Positions 1 to 8,756 of a DNA stretch of 51,849 bases are shown one piece after another. The translations under genes were made by a program, and so were the position numbers. The notes beneath the pieces were generated by a model. That model had not been told where the DNA came from, did not search any database, and saw only the letters and a program-made list of their open reading frames with translations. This DNA is from GCA-2687025 sp964473525. Its GTDB lineage: Bacteria; Poribacteria; WGA-4E; GCA-2687025. The stretch is from contig CAYYPK010000042.1 in assembly GCA_964473525.1 (NCBI GenBank), positions 1 to 51,849 on the forward strand. Direction: 5' to 3'. Position 1 is the stretch's first letter, and each line of letters opens with the position of its first letter.

Positions 1-59
1 TCGTAGCGCCCCGACCCATCCCGTGGTACCCGGCCAGCGGGCCGCTCGCCACCATGCTC

Positions 60-71
60 CTACATATGTAG
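60..71. promoter_or_regulatory. Palindromic BlaI/MecI-like operator candidate
   Basis: The 12-nt perfect palindrome CTACATATGTAG contains the TACA/TGTA half-sites typical of BlaI/MecI-family operators. It lies 79 bp upstream of a BlaR1-like M56 gene and touches the first base of its putative -35 box. BlaI-type repressors normally partner M56 sensors, so the position fits. No repressor gene is visible; it could lie left of the window. The operator role is inferred. Confidence 0.45.
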
Positions 72-99
72 TGACAGCGGTCGCGCGCCATGGTACAGT
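71..99 (+). promoter_or_regulatory. Sigma-70-like promoter for the M56 fusion gene
   Basis: A -35 box GTGACA (71-76, 5/6 match to TTGACA) and a -10 box TACAGT (94-99, 4/6) are separated by exactly 17 nt. The predicted start point is about 45 nt upstream of the ATG at 151. The -35 box shares its first base with the palindrome at 60-71, so a repressor bound there would block RNA polymerase. A 10-nt direct repeat GTGAGGAACG at 117-126 and 141-150 lies in the leader; the second copy supplies the ribosome binding site. Confidence 0.45.
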
Positions 100-150
100 A
101 CTGCCCAGAGACGCCCGTGAGGAACGCACGATGACATGTGGTGAGGAACG

Positions 151-2724
151 ATGGGGATACTCGACGGCATCGGCCGGTGGCTGGTGCACGATCTGGGCTG
201 GATTTCGCTGGAGCTACTGGTCCTCACCGGAGCGGTGTACGTCGTAACACGCTGGGGCGGCATCCGCTCGTCGCGCGTCCGTCGATGGCTCTGGACCCTC
301 GCGGTCGTCAAGCCGCTGGCGACGATACTGATCGCATGGCCGCTGCCCTCCGTTGTGTCGGGCGCCCCCGGCGTGCACGCCATCGTCCCACCCGAGCCGA
401 CTCCGGTCGTCAACGTGCTGTCGCTGGCCGACGCGATCGAGCCCTCACGGATCTCTATCGATGAGCCATCCGGGGCGGCCGCCACCATCCCCGGCGGGGA
501 GCCCGAGGTCGTCACGACCCCAACGAAGCTGGGCACGACTACACCGGCCCGGAGTCGCGCGAGCGCGACCACGGGCTTTGCCGTATTGGGAGGTCTGTGG
601 CTGCTCGGCTGCACCGGGCTGGGCATCTACACGCTCGCGGGCGTGTGGTGGCTGCTCCGCGTGCGCCGGGACGCGATTCCGATCGACGCCGCCGACCTGC
701 TGGAAGTTACGGAGCAACACGAAGACGACATCGCCGACCTGCTAACCCGTGTCAGAGTGCGACTCACCACACGCATCGTAGAACCGTGCATCTACGGGTT
801 CTTTCGACCCGTCATCCTGCTGCCCGCGTGGTGTCTGGACGACAACACGCCCCCAAACCTTGAATACATCCTCCTTCACGAGGGCATGCACTGCCGCGCG
901 CGCGATCACTGGTTCCTATGGGCGCGCCGCGCGACCGAGGTGTTCCTGTGGTTCCACCCCGCCGTTTGGTACGCCGGGCAGAAAGCGATGGCGGAGGCGG
1001 AGAACGTGTGCGACGAAGCCGTAGTGGCTCTGGCGCATCGCAACGGCACGCCGTCGCCCTCACTGCTGTATTCGTCGTGCCTAATGCGGGTGCTGGAGAG
1101 AGCCACTCGCCACGCGTTCGAGGGTCTCGTTCCCGGCGTCATCCCAACGGCGGAGCGCATCCGTAGGCTCGTGCAGCAGACGGGACCGGTGGCGACGTCC
1201 GTGTCGGGCTGGGTCACGCTCGCGGTCATCGCTGTGGGCGCGCTTGCGTTGCCGGGGGCGTTTAGCGGCTCCTCGGCCATCTCGACGCAGGTGTACCTGG
1301 CGGCGACCCACGAGGAGCCGCCGGTGCGGGAGATCCTGTACGCGTCCAAATACCCGGGCGACTACTTCCGCAACCTCTATGTCATGCGCTCCGACGGCTC
1401 CCGCCCGATGCGGCTCACGGATGACAAAGCCTACTACATGGAATCCGACTGGTCCCCGGACGGCTCGCACATCGTGGCGGTGTCGTTCCAGCCGGGGAGC
1501 GGCGGGTGGCGAGCATGGATGCACCGCGCTAATGGGGATATTCTGCACGAACTTGGCGAACCCGAAATGGGGTTGGACCGCCCCGTGTGGATGGCCGATG
1601 GGTCCGCCGTCATGGCCATCGGCCGCGCGCCTACAGGCGACGCGCACAGCATCTACCTGGTCGACCCGTCGGATCCCGTGTTGCGCCGCGTCACCGACGA
1701 CGGGGTCGATTGGGTAGCGGCTTCGCCATCGCCCGACGGCATGACCATCGCCGCCGTCGGAGCCCGACCGGGCAGCGGCGGTCACGAGCTTGTGCTCATG
1801 GACATGGACGGTGAGTCACAGCGCGCCGTGCCGGGCTCTGGACCCGAGGGCGTGCGGTCCATCCGTCCCGTCTGGTCGCCTGACGGGTCGCGGCTCGCCT
1901 ACCTGGTGGCGTCGCCCGTGACGAACGGGCCTGAGGAACTGCGGATTCTCGATCCCGAGACGCTCAAGTCCACTGTCGTCGGGGAACTCCGAAGCCAGTT
2001 CTCGGAACGCCGACAGCGCCTCGACTGGTACCCTGAGGGGAACGCGCTGCTCGTGAGCGATAGGGCGCGCAGCGACACCCGGTACCATCTCTACCGGTTG
2101 GACCTAGTGGACGGTTCCATGACGCGGCTTACGCCGTCTTTCGAGGAGGCGGTCATGGGGAGCGTTGGACCCATCGCGTCGCCAGATCGCGCCGGTGGCG
2201 CGCTCGCGACGCCTCCGTTCATCGAAGGCCCAGCTACCGACCCGGCGACCGGCCACGCGTATTACGCGGTTTACACAGGGCGACGCATCTCGTGGGTCGA
2301 AGCGGACGTGGAGGCCTCTGGCATGAGGCACGAGGGGAACACGGGCTATCTGGCCTGCGTAGGGTCGCAGCGCGAGGGTCAATTCCTCCTCGGCGCGTTC
2401 CCACGGACGCACCACGGCTTCTGGCTGGGCGGACATGCGCCTAAGTCCGTCGAGCAGTACGCGCCGTACGACTGGAGCTGGGCGAACGGAGACCCGTGGA
2501 GCTACACGAGTTGGCAGGACGACGCCAACCTGCAACGGAGAGGCTGGGCGGCCGCAGCCGTCATGACGTGGAGCCTGCGCGCGCGAACGCCTGAGCGGGC
2601 CGGCGCCGAGGACCACTGCATGTGGGCGCCGCAAGACCCCGCACACGAGGAGCTTGGGTTCATCGTCGAGTTCGACCCGCCAACGGTGTCGTCGGCAGAG
2701 GAGTCGCCCGCAGCGGAGTTCTAG
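151..2724 (+). CDS. M56 (BlaR1-like) peptidase / TolB-type propeller / C-type lectin fusion
   Basis: An 857-residue membrane protein with three recognisable parts. Residues 1-372 are an M56 metallopeptidase: membrane segments near 20-35, 50-70 and 143-168, zinc motif HEGMH at 243-247, a downstream EAENVCDEA block at 282-290 that should give the third ligand, and a last helix at 351-372. Residues about 395-690 carry TolB/WD40-like propeller blades (repeated WSPDGS-type signatures). Residues about 701-842 look like a C-type lectin domain: an ISWVEA start, FWLGG, a DPWSYTSW block and a final ELGFIVEFD. In BlaR1 the C-terminal sensor lies outside the cell and ligand binding triggers cleavage of a BlaI-type repressor; here propeller plus lectin would be the sensor. 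That role is inferred. GAGGAACG precedes the ATG. It converges on the next gene with 11 bp between stops. Confidence 0.85.
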   Translation: MGILDGIGRWLVHDLGWISLELLVLTGAVYVVTRWGGIRSSRVRRWLWTLAVVKPLATILIAWPLPSVVSGAPGVHAIVPPEPTPVVNVLSLADAIEPSRISIDEPSGAAATIPGGEPEVVTTPTKLGTTTPARSRASATTGFAVLGGLWLLGCTGLGIYTLAGVWWLLRVRRDAIPIDAADLLEVTEQHEDDIADLLTRVRVRLTTRIVEPCIYGFFRPVILLPAWCLDDNTPPNLEYILLHEGMHCRARDHWFLWARRATEVFLWFHPAVWYAGQKAMAEAENVCDEAVVALAHRNGTPSPSLLYSSCLMRVLERATRHAFEGLVPGVIPTAERIRRLVQQTGPVATSVSGWVTLAVIAVGALALPGAFSGSSAISTQVYLAATHEEPPVREILYASKYPGDYFRNLYVMRSDGSRPMRLTDDKAYYMESDWSPDGSHIVAVSFQPGSGGWRAWMHRANGDILHELGEPEMGLDRPVWMADGSAVMAIGRAPTGDAHSIYLVDPSDPVLRRVTDDGVDWVAASPSPDGMTIAAVGARPGSGGHELVLMDMDGESQRAVPGSGPEGVRSIRPVWSPDGSRLAYLVASPVTNGPEELRILDPETLKSTVVGELRSQFSERRQRLDWYPEGNALLVSDRARSDTRYHLYRLDLVDGSMTRLTPSFEEAVMGSVGPIASPDRAGGALATPPFIEGPATDPATGHAYYAVYTGRRISWVEADVEASGMRHEGNTGYLACVGSQREGQFLLGAFPRTHHGFWLGGHAPKSVEQYAPYDWSWANGDPWSYTSWQDDANLQRRGWAAAAVMTWSLRARTPERAGAEDHCMWAPQDPAHEELGFIVEFDPPTVSSAEESPAAEF

Positions 2725-2735
2725 GCGCCGAACGG

Positions 2736-5498
2736 CTACGGGCTCTCCAGGGCGCCCGCTTCGTCGACCCGTTGCTCGCGTAGCGTCTCGTAGTTGTCCA
2801 GCGTCGGGTACTCGTTGACGCCGCTCCAGTCGAACGCCTCGTCCAGCGGGTCCAGCGCCTTCGCGGGATCGAACACCGCCGGGTGCACGCCGACGGCGGC
2901 GTAGGGCGCGTCGTCGGGCTCCGCCGTGAACATGTCCGATAGCAACGACGCGCCGCCGTCGTATTGGTTCAGATGCTCCATGCCCAGGATGTGCTCGACC
3001 GTCTTCAGTATCGCGCCGAAGTTCGCGTGCGTGTTGGACACGTAGCCCTTCCTCGCCCACGGGCCGATCACGAGGAGCAGACTGCGGTGCGCGTCCACAT
3101 GGTCGAACCCGCCCTGCGCGTCGTCCTCCGTCACGATGATGACCATGTCTTTCCACCAGGGCGACCGCGATAGGGTCTCCACGACGCGACCGAGGGCGAG
3201 GTCGTTGTCCATCATGTACGACTCGATGAACGGGTAGCCGTCGTCGGGTCGCTCCGAGGCGCCGTGGTCGTTCGGGAGCATCATCGTGATGAGCGCAGGG
3301 AACGGCTCGGCGCCGGAGAGCCACCGTTCCTCGAGCGCCTTCTCGAACATGTCCACGCGGAACTGGTCCGGGATGTTCGTGTTGTAGGTGGCGTACTCGC
3401 GCGAAGTGCGCTGGAACAGCGGTTGGGGCATCGGGTAGTTCACCGGAATGCGCACGCCGGTGTACTTGTGCTCCTGAGTCTCAAACGCGCCCGCGAATTC
3501 GAAGCCCAAGCCGAAGTTGTAGAACGCCACGCCATGTCTATCGAGATGCTCCCAAATGGATCCCGCCTCGTTGTAGTCCTCTGGGTATATCGCGCCACTG
3601 GCGCCCGCTATCGCCAGACGTCCTGGCGCGCTGCTGGTGGCGCTCGTGGGGCGCTTGCCACCATATGAGGCGGCGACCCCCGTCTCGACCCACTCGTTGG
3701 GGTACACGCCCACGAGCCATCGGTGACCGTCCGCGGAATGGTCTGAGTCGCAGTAGAAGTTCTGAGACAGCGCGTAACGCGCGGCCAGGCGTCGGTGATT
3801 TGGCATCACCGTCACGTCCTCGACGACTCGCGAGCCGTCCCTGTTCACGACGCGCCGGTGAGCGCCGTAACGCGCGAGCGACGGGTCGCCATCGACGCCC
3901 GGGAAGTCGCCGTAGATCTGGTCGAACGTCCTGTTCTCCTTGACGATGTAGACCACGTGCTTGATGGGGCTCATGTCGGAGCCCGGCAGTGTCGGAACCG
4001 GCGACTCGATCTGCGTGGCATCGTCCTCGCCGATCTCGTCAATGGCGAAGTTCGCCTCCACTACCTGTCGGGTCAACGCCCGCAGCTCGCCGTCCGACGG
4101 GATGGCGCATATCTGCACGACGCCGCGCATGAGGCCGCCGATGTCCTTCGAGGATGCCTCGCCAATGCCGATGCTTGGCCCCGCCCCGAAGCCCTTGGCG
4201 CAGGCCACGACGAGCTTCGCGCCGTCCGGCGTGACGGCGAGCTTCGACGGGAACCACGCCGTCGGGATGTATCCCTGCACCGAGAGGAACGCGGTGTCGA
4301 TCACGGCAACCGCGTTAATGCCCGCAGCGGCGACGTAGAGACGTTCGTGGCTCGGATCGAGAGCGACGCCGAACGGAATCAGGCCGCGCAGGTGGTTCAC
4401 CGCTGGGTGCAGGCGCAGTGGGATGTCCATCACGAGACGATCCGTGTCCGTCGAGATGACCGACACGGAGTCGTTGCTACCGTTGCTGACGAAGACGTAG
4501 TCGTCCGTCACGGCGATGGAGTTGGGCGACGATCCGCCAACCGCAGGGATGCCCTCGACGTCGGCGCCGACTAGCACGCCCGTCTTCACCTTGGCGACGA
4601 CCTCAAGACTGCGGGTGTCGATGGCCCATACCGAGAACGACTCGGGGGCGTTCGGGTCACCCAGGCCTGGCACGCGCGTCCCGTCACTCAGCGTCGTGCC
4701 ATGCTTCGCCTCGTCGCTGGGGACGCCGAACGGAGGGAAGGTGGCGGCCGTGTTCTCCGTGCCGTCGTAGCCTTCCATGGCGGCGTATTCGTACATGCCC
4801 ACATTCGCCACGTAGACGCGCGAGCCGTCTGGCGACAGCGCGATGCCGAACGGGTATCGTCCTACCGGAACGCTGCCGATGGGGGACCGGCGCGCCAGAT
4901 CCACGACTACGACGCGGAAGTTTGCCTGGTCGCAGACGTAGGCCGTTCGTCCATCCGGCGCAAGCGCCAGGTCGCCCGTGTACGAGTCGTCGTACGTGAC
5001 GCCGCCGATCTCGCCATCGCAGTCGACCGTCGCGAGGCGTTCGCGGCGCGGGATGTCCCAGAGCATGACCGTGCCGTCGGTACCGCCCGCTGCCACTAAC
5101 GTCCTGTCATCTGGCAGGAACGCGATCCCCATGAAGACGGCGTTCAGCACGCCTGCGTCGGTTTCGCTGCCGGGCGGGATCTGCGTGGCGAGTGGCTGAG
5201 GCGAGCCGAGCCCGTCGACGACCGTGAACGAAAAGGGGCGCACGCCGCTGTTGGCCGTGACGGCCGTGCTTCCGTCCTGCGACACGGCGAGACCGTACGG
5301 ATGTGGGGCCGTCATCACGGTCACGCCGACCGGCGCGACGCGACGCCCGTTCGGCAGCGTCGCGCGGCGCTCGGAGATGTCCAGGCGCGTTGGCTCGTCC
5401 GCCGCTGGGGCTGACACCAGATACTCGCCGGCCGCGACCGGCAAGACCGCGAGGAGCGCGTACGTCGCTAGTGCTGCGAGCAATCCCTGTCGTGCCAT
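2736..5498 (-). CDS. Secreted YVTN beta-propeller / phosphoesterase-family protein
   Basis: A 920-residue exported protein. Residues 1-24 form a signal peptide (MARQGLLAALATYALL...). Residues about 40-500 are YVTN/NHL-like propeller repeats (LAVTPDGAKLVVACA, SPDGSRVYVANVG). The C-terminal half matches the PF04185 phosphoesterase/alkaline-phosphatase-like superfamily: IKHVVYIVKENRTFDQIYGD opens the domain, IITMMLPNDHG lies in the middle, and VIIVTEDDAQGGFDHVDAHR holds predicted metal ligands. Such proteins occur in bacteria as bifunctional YNCE-like/phosphatase proteins whose substrate is usually unknown. I chose the ATG at 5498 because GGAG lies 8 bp upstream and it starts directly on the signal peptide; an in-frame start 11 codons earlier gives a non-signal extension. 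The gene stands alone and converges on the M56 fusion gene. Confidence 0.85.
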   Translation of the reverse strand: MARQGLLAALATYALLAVLPVAAGEYLVSAPAADEPTRLDISERRATLPNGRRVAPVGVTVMTAPHPYGLAVSQDGSTAVTANSGVRPFSFTVVDGLGSPQPLATQIPPGSETDAGVLNAVFMGIAFLPDDRTLVAAGGTDGTVMLWDIPRRERLATVDCDGEIGGVTYDDSYTGDLALAPDGRTAYVCDQANFRVVVVDLARRSPIGSVPVGRYPFGIALSPDGSRVYVANVGMYEYAAMEGYDGTENTAATFPPFGVPSDEAKHGTTLSDGTRVPGLGDPNAPESFSVWAIDTRSLEVVAKVKTGVLVGADVEGIPAVGGSSPNSIAVTDDYVFVSNGSNDSVSVISTDTDRLVMDIPLRLHPAVNHLRGLIPFGVALDPSHERLYVAAAGINAVAVIDTAFLSVQGYIPTAWFPSKLAVTPDGAKLVVACAKGFGAGPSIGIGEASSKDIGGLMRGVVQICAIPSDGELRALTRQVVEANFAIDEIGEDDATQIESPVPTLPGSDMSPIKHVVYIVKENRTFDQIYGDFPGVDGDPSLARYGAHRRVVNRDGSRVVEDVTVMPNHRRLAARYALSQNFYCDSDHSADGHRWLVGVYPNEWVETGVAASYGGKRPTSATSSAPGRLAIAGASGAIYPEDYNEAGSIWEHLDRHGVAFYNFGLGFEFAGAFETQEHKYTGVRIPVNYPMPQPLFQRTSREYATYNTNIPDQFRVDMFEKALEERWLSGAEPFPALITMMLPNDHGASERPDDGYPFIESYMMDNDLALGRVVETLSRSPWWKDMVIIVTEDDAQGGFDHVDAHRSLLLVIGPWARKGYVSNTHANFGAILKTVEHILGMEHLNQYDGGASLLSDMFTAEPDDAPYAAVGVHPAVFDPAKALDPLDEAFDWSGVNEYPTLDNYETLREQRVDEAGALESP

Positions 5499-5926
5499 GC
5501 CGCATCTCCGTGGAACGCCTCCACCATACACCTGGCGCCGCGGCGGATAGAAGCGTGCCTCCAGCGCCGACGTATTGGCGGGGAGCGTGTGACCGCGGTG
5601 TGAGCCTGTAGCCTTGGCCCAACCGAAAGACGGGGCTATCTGTCAGAGCGGTGGTGGTGGCGCAACGGGCTCTGCGCGCGGACGAAAAGGCTCTAAACTG
5701 CCGCGATGATCAGCGCGTCTAAGCGTCGGAAGCTTAGATGCGGGCGCCACTTGCGACCTGAGAAGAGCAGCCCACCCGCAACGTCCAGAAAGGCGTTCAG
5801 GTACGGTTGACTGCCCGCCGGACGGTGGGCACCATTGCTTCCCGGGTTGTTGCGGTCACCCGCGGTATAGTGCAGAATCCGCTGGTCCGCGCTCGCCACT
5901 TACACCGGACGATAGAAATGGGAACA
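5499..5926. other. Non-coding leader region with hairpins
   Basis: This 428-bp gap between divergent genes has no convincing ORF. It holds a stem-loop at 5715-5741 (GCGTCTAAGC pairing with GCTTAGATGC across a 7-nt loop, one G-U pair) and a GC hairpin at 5811-5828 (GCCCGCC/GGTGGGC). A TATAGT box at about 5867-5872, preceded by TTG-rich sequence, could be the -10 element for the rightward secreted-protein genes, but no well-spaced -35 was found. Confidence 0.4.
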
Positions 5927-6727
5927 ATGAGAACTCTGTGTGCTGCGTTGCTCGGGACGAGTATGATGGCCGCCGCCGCGTTCGGCGCGTCGGATGGCAT
6001 CGGCCAGATGGGCGTGTTCTACGCGAACGTTGGCTGGATTGGCGGCGCCGCCGCGCAAGCCGCCGGTGATCAGATCGTCGCCGACCAGACGTCGTTCGAC
6101 GACGCCCAGGTCTATGACATGGGCGGCATTGAGGACTGGGTCATCGCCAACACGGAAGACGGCGATGTCGATTGCCTCGTGATGTTCGGCTACACGCCGG
6201 AGTCCATCTACGCGCCGGGTAACGGCGACGATGAGAACTCCCCGCTGGAGATGTTCCTCGACGACGGCAACTTCGTCATGAACACCGCTGACTACATCTT
6301 CTACGTCACACTCGGAGGCGGAGCCAACGGCGAAAACGGCGTCAAGACCGTCATGGACGCCAACTTCGACATGTGGACCGACGGCAACGCAATCTCCCCA
6401 ACGCCGCTCGGCGAGGAACACACGCCGAGTCTCGACGACTTCACGTCGAATCGCTCGTTCAAGGTGGGGCAGATTGAGGCCGACGCCGCGTGGGAAGTCG
6501 AAGCCGCCTTCGGGGAAGGCCCCGCTGGCGTCGACCCCGTCGTTCTCTACAACGTCGACACCGGCGGCCGTGTGGGCATCTGGATGCAGGTCTCCAACGA
6601 CGGTCTGAACCGCGGCGATGTCGGCACGGAAATCTTCAACAGCTGGGTACCCACCGTCCTCAAGCCGCAGTCGGTCGACGCCGATGGCAAGGTGACGACG
6701 ACGTGGGGTGAGCTCAAGGGCTTCTAG
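5927..6727 (+). CDS. Secreted protein of unknown family, first of a tandem pair, with WGxLK tail
   Basis: A 266-residue protein with signal peptide MRTLCAALLGTSMMAAAAFGA. I do not recognise a family. The body holds GVFYANVGWIG near the N-terminus, a DCLVMFGYTPESIYAPG strand, and a block NTADYIFYVTLGGGANGENG, identical in the next gene, followed by FDMWTDGN. The start of the fold is loosely like ThuA/glutamine-amidotransferase proteins, but this is weak. It ends SVDADGKVTTTWGELKGF, the tail shared by other secreted proteins in this window. The ATG at 5927 begins the signal peptide; an in-frame ATG at 5918 adds only MGT. Codon use resembles its neighbours. It is likely cotranscribed with its paralogue 129 bp downstream; no terminator was seen between them. 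Confidence 0.75.
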   Translation: MRTLCAALLGTSMMAAAAFGASDGIGQMGVFYANVGWIGGAAAQAAGDQIVADQTSFDDAQVYDMGGIEDWVIANTEDGDVDCLVMFGYTPESIYAPGNGDDENSPLEMFLDDGNFVMNTADYIFYVTLGGGANGENGVKTVMDANFDMWTDGNAISPTPLGEEHTPSLDDFTSNRSFKVGQIEADAAWEVEAAFGEGPAGVDPVVLYNVDTGGRVGIWMQVSNDGLNRGDVGTEIFNSWVPTVLKPQSVDADGKVTTTWGELKGF

Positions 6728-6856
6728 CCCGACGGACTGAGGTTCGCGTCGGGTCGCCCCGGCGCGGACCATCCTGCGCGTGGCGATCCTGTCGCCGCGC
6801 GCTCTTCCTCGGGGCGGACACACCGCGCCGAGATCGTAACTGCGAAAGGTGATGCA

Positions 6857-7660
6857 ATGCGCTTCCGCGTAATTGGCGCCCTCGGCGCCTTGATGCTGAC
6901 AGTCTCTACCGCCGCCTTCGGCGATGTTATAGAGGGTGTGCTCGGCGAGATCGCCGTCTTCCACTCCAACGTTGGCTGGATCGGCCAGGCTGCCGCCGAT
7001 GAGGCCGCTGCCGAAGTGGTCGCGAACACGAGCTCGACGTCCATCAGCGTGGTGGATATGGACGGCGCCGCCGCGTTCCTCTCCGACAACACCAGCGACG
7101 GCGAAGTCGACGTGTTCTTCACGTTCGGCTACCTGCCCGAGACTGTCTACGAGCCAGGCAACAGCCAGGAAGACGGCTCCCTCATTGAGGACTTCATTGA
7201 GGGCGGCAACATCTACCTGAACACGGCCGACTACATCTTCTACGTCACCCTCGGCGGTGGCGCGAATGGTGAAAACGGCCTGAAGACCGTCACCGACAGT
7301 AACTTCGACATGTGGACCGACGGCAACGTCACGTCGCCCACGGGCGATGGCGCGAAGTACCTGCCCAGCCTGGGCGAATTCACCTCGAACCGCTCGCTGA
7401 AGCGTGACCAGGTGGAAGCCGACGAGAACTGGGAATACGTGGCAGTCTTCGGTGAAGGCGACGGCGGCACGGACCCGGCGATCATCCAGAATGTCAACGA
7501 CATGGGTATGGTCGGCATCGTGATGCAGGTCTCCGACGACTCGCTGCCACGCGGCGCGGTCATCACGGAGCTGTTCAACAACTGGCTGCCCGTCATCTCT
7601 GACGTGGACGCCAAGGGCAAGTCCGCGGTCGCGTGGGGCGAGCTGAAGGCGCAGCGTTAG
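6857..7660 (+). CDS. Secreted protein of unknown family, second of a tandem pair, with WGxLK tail
   Basis: A 267-residue paralogue of the preceding gene with signal peptide MRFRVIGALGALMLTVSTAAFG. It shares the FHSNVGWIG start, the FTFGYLPETVYEPGN strand, the 20-residue NTADYIFYV...GENG block, FDMWTDGN, FTSNRS and the end of the domain (VGIVMQVSDD...ELFNNWLP). It ends DVDAKGKSAVAWGELKAQR, so the tail is kept although the sequence just before it has diverged. The ATG has a good ribosome binding site (AAGGTGA). A strong hairpin terminator follows 34 bp after the stop. Function unknown; the pair arose by tandem duplication. Confidence 0.78.
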   Translation: MRFRVIGALGALMLTVSTAAFGDVIEGVLGEIAVFHSNVGWIGQAAADEAAAEVVANTSSTSISVVDMDGAAAFLSDNTSDGEVDVFFTFGYLPETVYEPGNSQEDGSLIEDFIEGGNIYLNTADYIFYVTLGGGANGENGLKTVTDSNFDMWTDGNVTSPTGDGAKYLPSLGEFTSNRSLKRDQVEADENWEYVAVFGEGDGGTDPAIIQNVNDMGMVGIVMQVSDDSLPRGAVITELFNNWLPVISDVDAKGKSAVAWGELKAQR

Positions 7661-7694
7661 GTCCCAAGACCTGACGACGCGACCGAGACCGTAT

Positions 7695-7729
7695 GACGAA
7701 GGCCCGTCCAGCGCGGACGGGCCTTCGTC
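7695..7729 (+). terminator. Strong hairpin terminator
   Basis: GACGAAGGCCCGTCC (7695-7709) pairs perfectly over 15 bp with GGACGGGCCTTCGTC (7715-7729) around the loop AGCGC. It follows the tandem secreted genes and precedes the ribosome binding site of the PhyH gene. There is no U-tract after it, so termination may be Rho-assisted, or the hairpin may mainly protect the 3' end. Confidence 0.8.
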
Positions 7730-7836
7730 GTGCCCGCCCGCGACCGCACGGCTGCTCTACGCGTTTGCCACGGCGTGGCCGACGCCGTAGGATCGCTCTG
7801 CCCTACCCGAGTACGACCCACCTGAGGACGACCCCA

Positions 7837-8670
7837 GTGCAAGCTATCGACATTCCAGCATCCGACGCGCGAAAGGGCACGATATCGGCCGCAGCCATGG
7901 ACGCGGCGCTGAAGGCGTTCGACGAGGATGGCGTGGTCGCGCTGCTGGGCATAGTCAGTGAGGAGAGCATCGAGGCTCTTGGCGAGAAGATGCTGGCGGA
8001 CATCCGCGAATACGAACGCGGGAACGAGATCGGGAACAACTACCAGGGCTTGCGCCCGCCACCATGCCACCCCTATCTGTTCACGGACATCGTCCTGAAC
8101 GAAGTCGTCATTGCCGTCTCGCACCGCATTCTAGGCCACGGGCTGCGGCAAGTGACGTATGGCGCCAACACCGCCTTTGTCGGGTCAAAGCCCCAGAGGG
8201 TGCACACCGACAGCGGGCAACTGTGGCCAAACTTGCCGAGATCGACGCCATGCTCTCGTCTTGTCGTGAACATCCCGCTCGTGGATGTCGACGAATCCAA
8301 CGGCGCCACCATCTACTGGCCCGGCACGCACCACGACACACGGCTCTACGGCGCGGACAGGTTCCCGTCAGACGAGATGATGGCGGAGTGGGAGACCGAA
8401 CGGCCAGCCGAACGCGTCACTACGCGACGCGGCGATGTCGTGCTGCGTGACCTGCGCGTATGGCACGGCGGGATGCCGAACACAACCGACGTTCCGCGAC
8501 CCATGCTGGCGATGGTACATCAGTGCGGCTGGCTGGCCGGAGGGGGCGTTGAGTTCGAGAAGGGCGCCGAGGAGTTCCTGGAACACCCCGTGCTCAAGAC
8601 CGAGGCCGTGTTCGTCGACGCGCCGGTCGACTACATGCACCAGGGGCATTCACGTCCACGCAGGGGCTAG
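7837..8670 (+). CDS. Phytanoyl-CoA dioxygenase (PhyH) family protein
   Basis: A 277-residue Fe(II)/2-oxoglutarate-dependent oxygenase of the PhyH family. The predicted iron triad is H123 and D125 (RVHTDSG) and H210 (RVWHGGMPN); R221 (PRPML) should bind 2-oxoglutarate. WPGTHHDTR is the usual PGSHH-type loop. Family members hydroxylate small molecules or lipid side chains; the substrate here is unknown. I chose the GTG at 7837 because TGAGGA lies 8 bp upstream and because the longer reading frame runs back through the terminator at 7695-7729. It appears monocistronic, with a weak hairpin downstream. Confidence 0.85.
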   Translation: MQAIDIPASDARKGTISAAAMDAALKAFDEDGVVALLGIVSEESIEALGEKMLADIREYERGNEIGNNYQGLRPPPCHPYLFTDIVLNEVVIAVSHRILGHGLRQVTYGANTAFVGSKPQRVHTDSGQLWPNLPRSTPCSRLVVNIPLVDVDESNGATIYWPGTHHDTRLYGADRFPSDEMMAEWETERPAERVTTRRGDVVLRDLRVWHGGMPNTTDVPRPMLAMVHQCGWLAGGGVEFEKGAEEFLEHPVLKTEAVFVDAPVDYMHQGHSRPRRG

Positions 8671-8698
8671 GGGCGGGGCGCCTGCGGCTGGCGTACGT

Positions 8699-8732
8699 GA
8701 CGACGCGCCTCGCGGTCACGAGACACGTCGTC
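8699..8732. terminator. Possible bidirectional hairpin between convergent genes
   Basis: GACGACG (8699-8705) pairs with CGTCGTC (8726-8732), with an inner CTCG/CGAG stem separated by a small internal loop. It sits between the convergent PhyH and LamG genes and could end both transcripts. There is no U-tract. Confidence 0.35.
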
Positions 8733-8756
8733 GACATACTACGTCATGCGCTCGGG

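Noticed and set aside
23..247. 74-codon ORF starting before the M56 gene
   Set aside because: It overlaps the M56 gene start in another frame, crosses the promoter and operator, and has no domain.
60..626. 188-codon reverse ORF opposite the M56 gene
   Set aside because: It mirrors the real gene, has no domain, and its high-GC third-position pattern fits a shadow frame.
3264..3668. 134-codon forward ORF inside the phosphoesterase gene
   Set aside because: It is the antisense of conserved phosphatase motifs and has no ribosome binding site.
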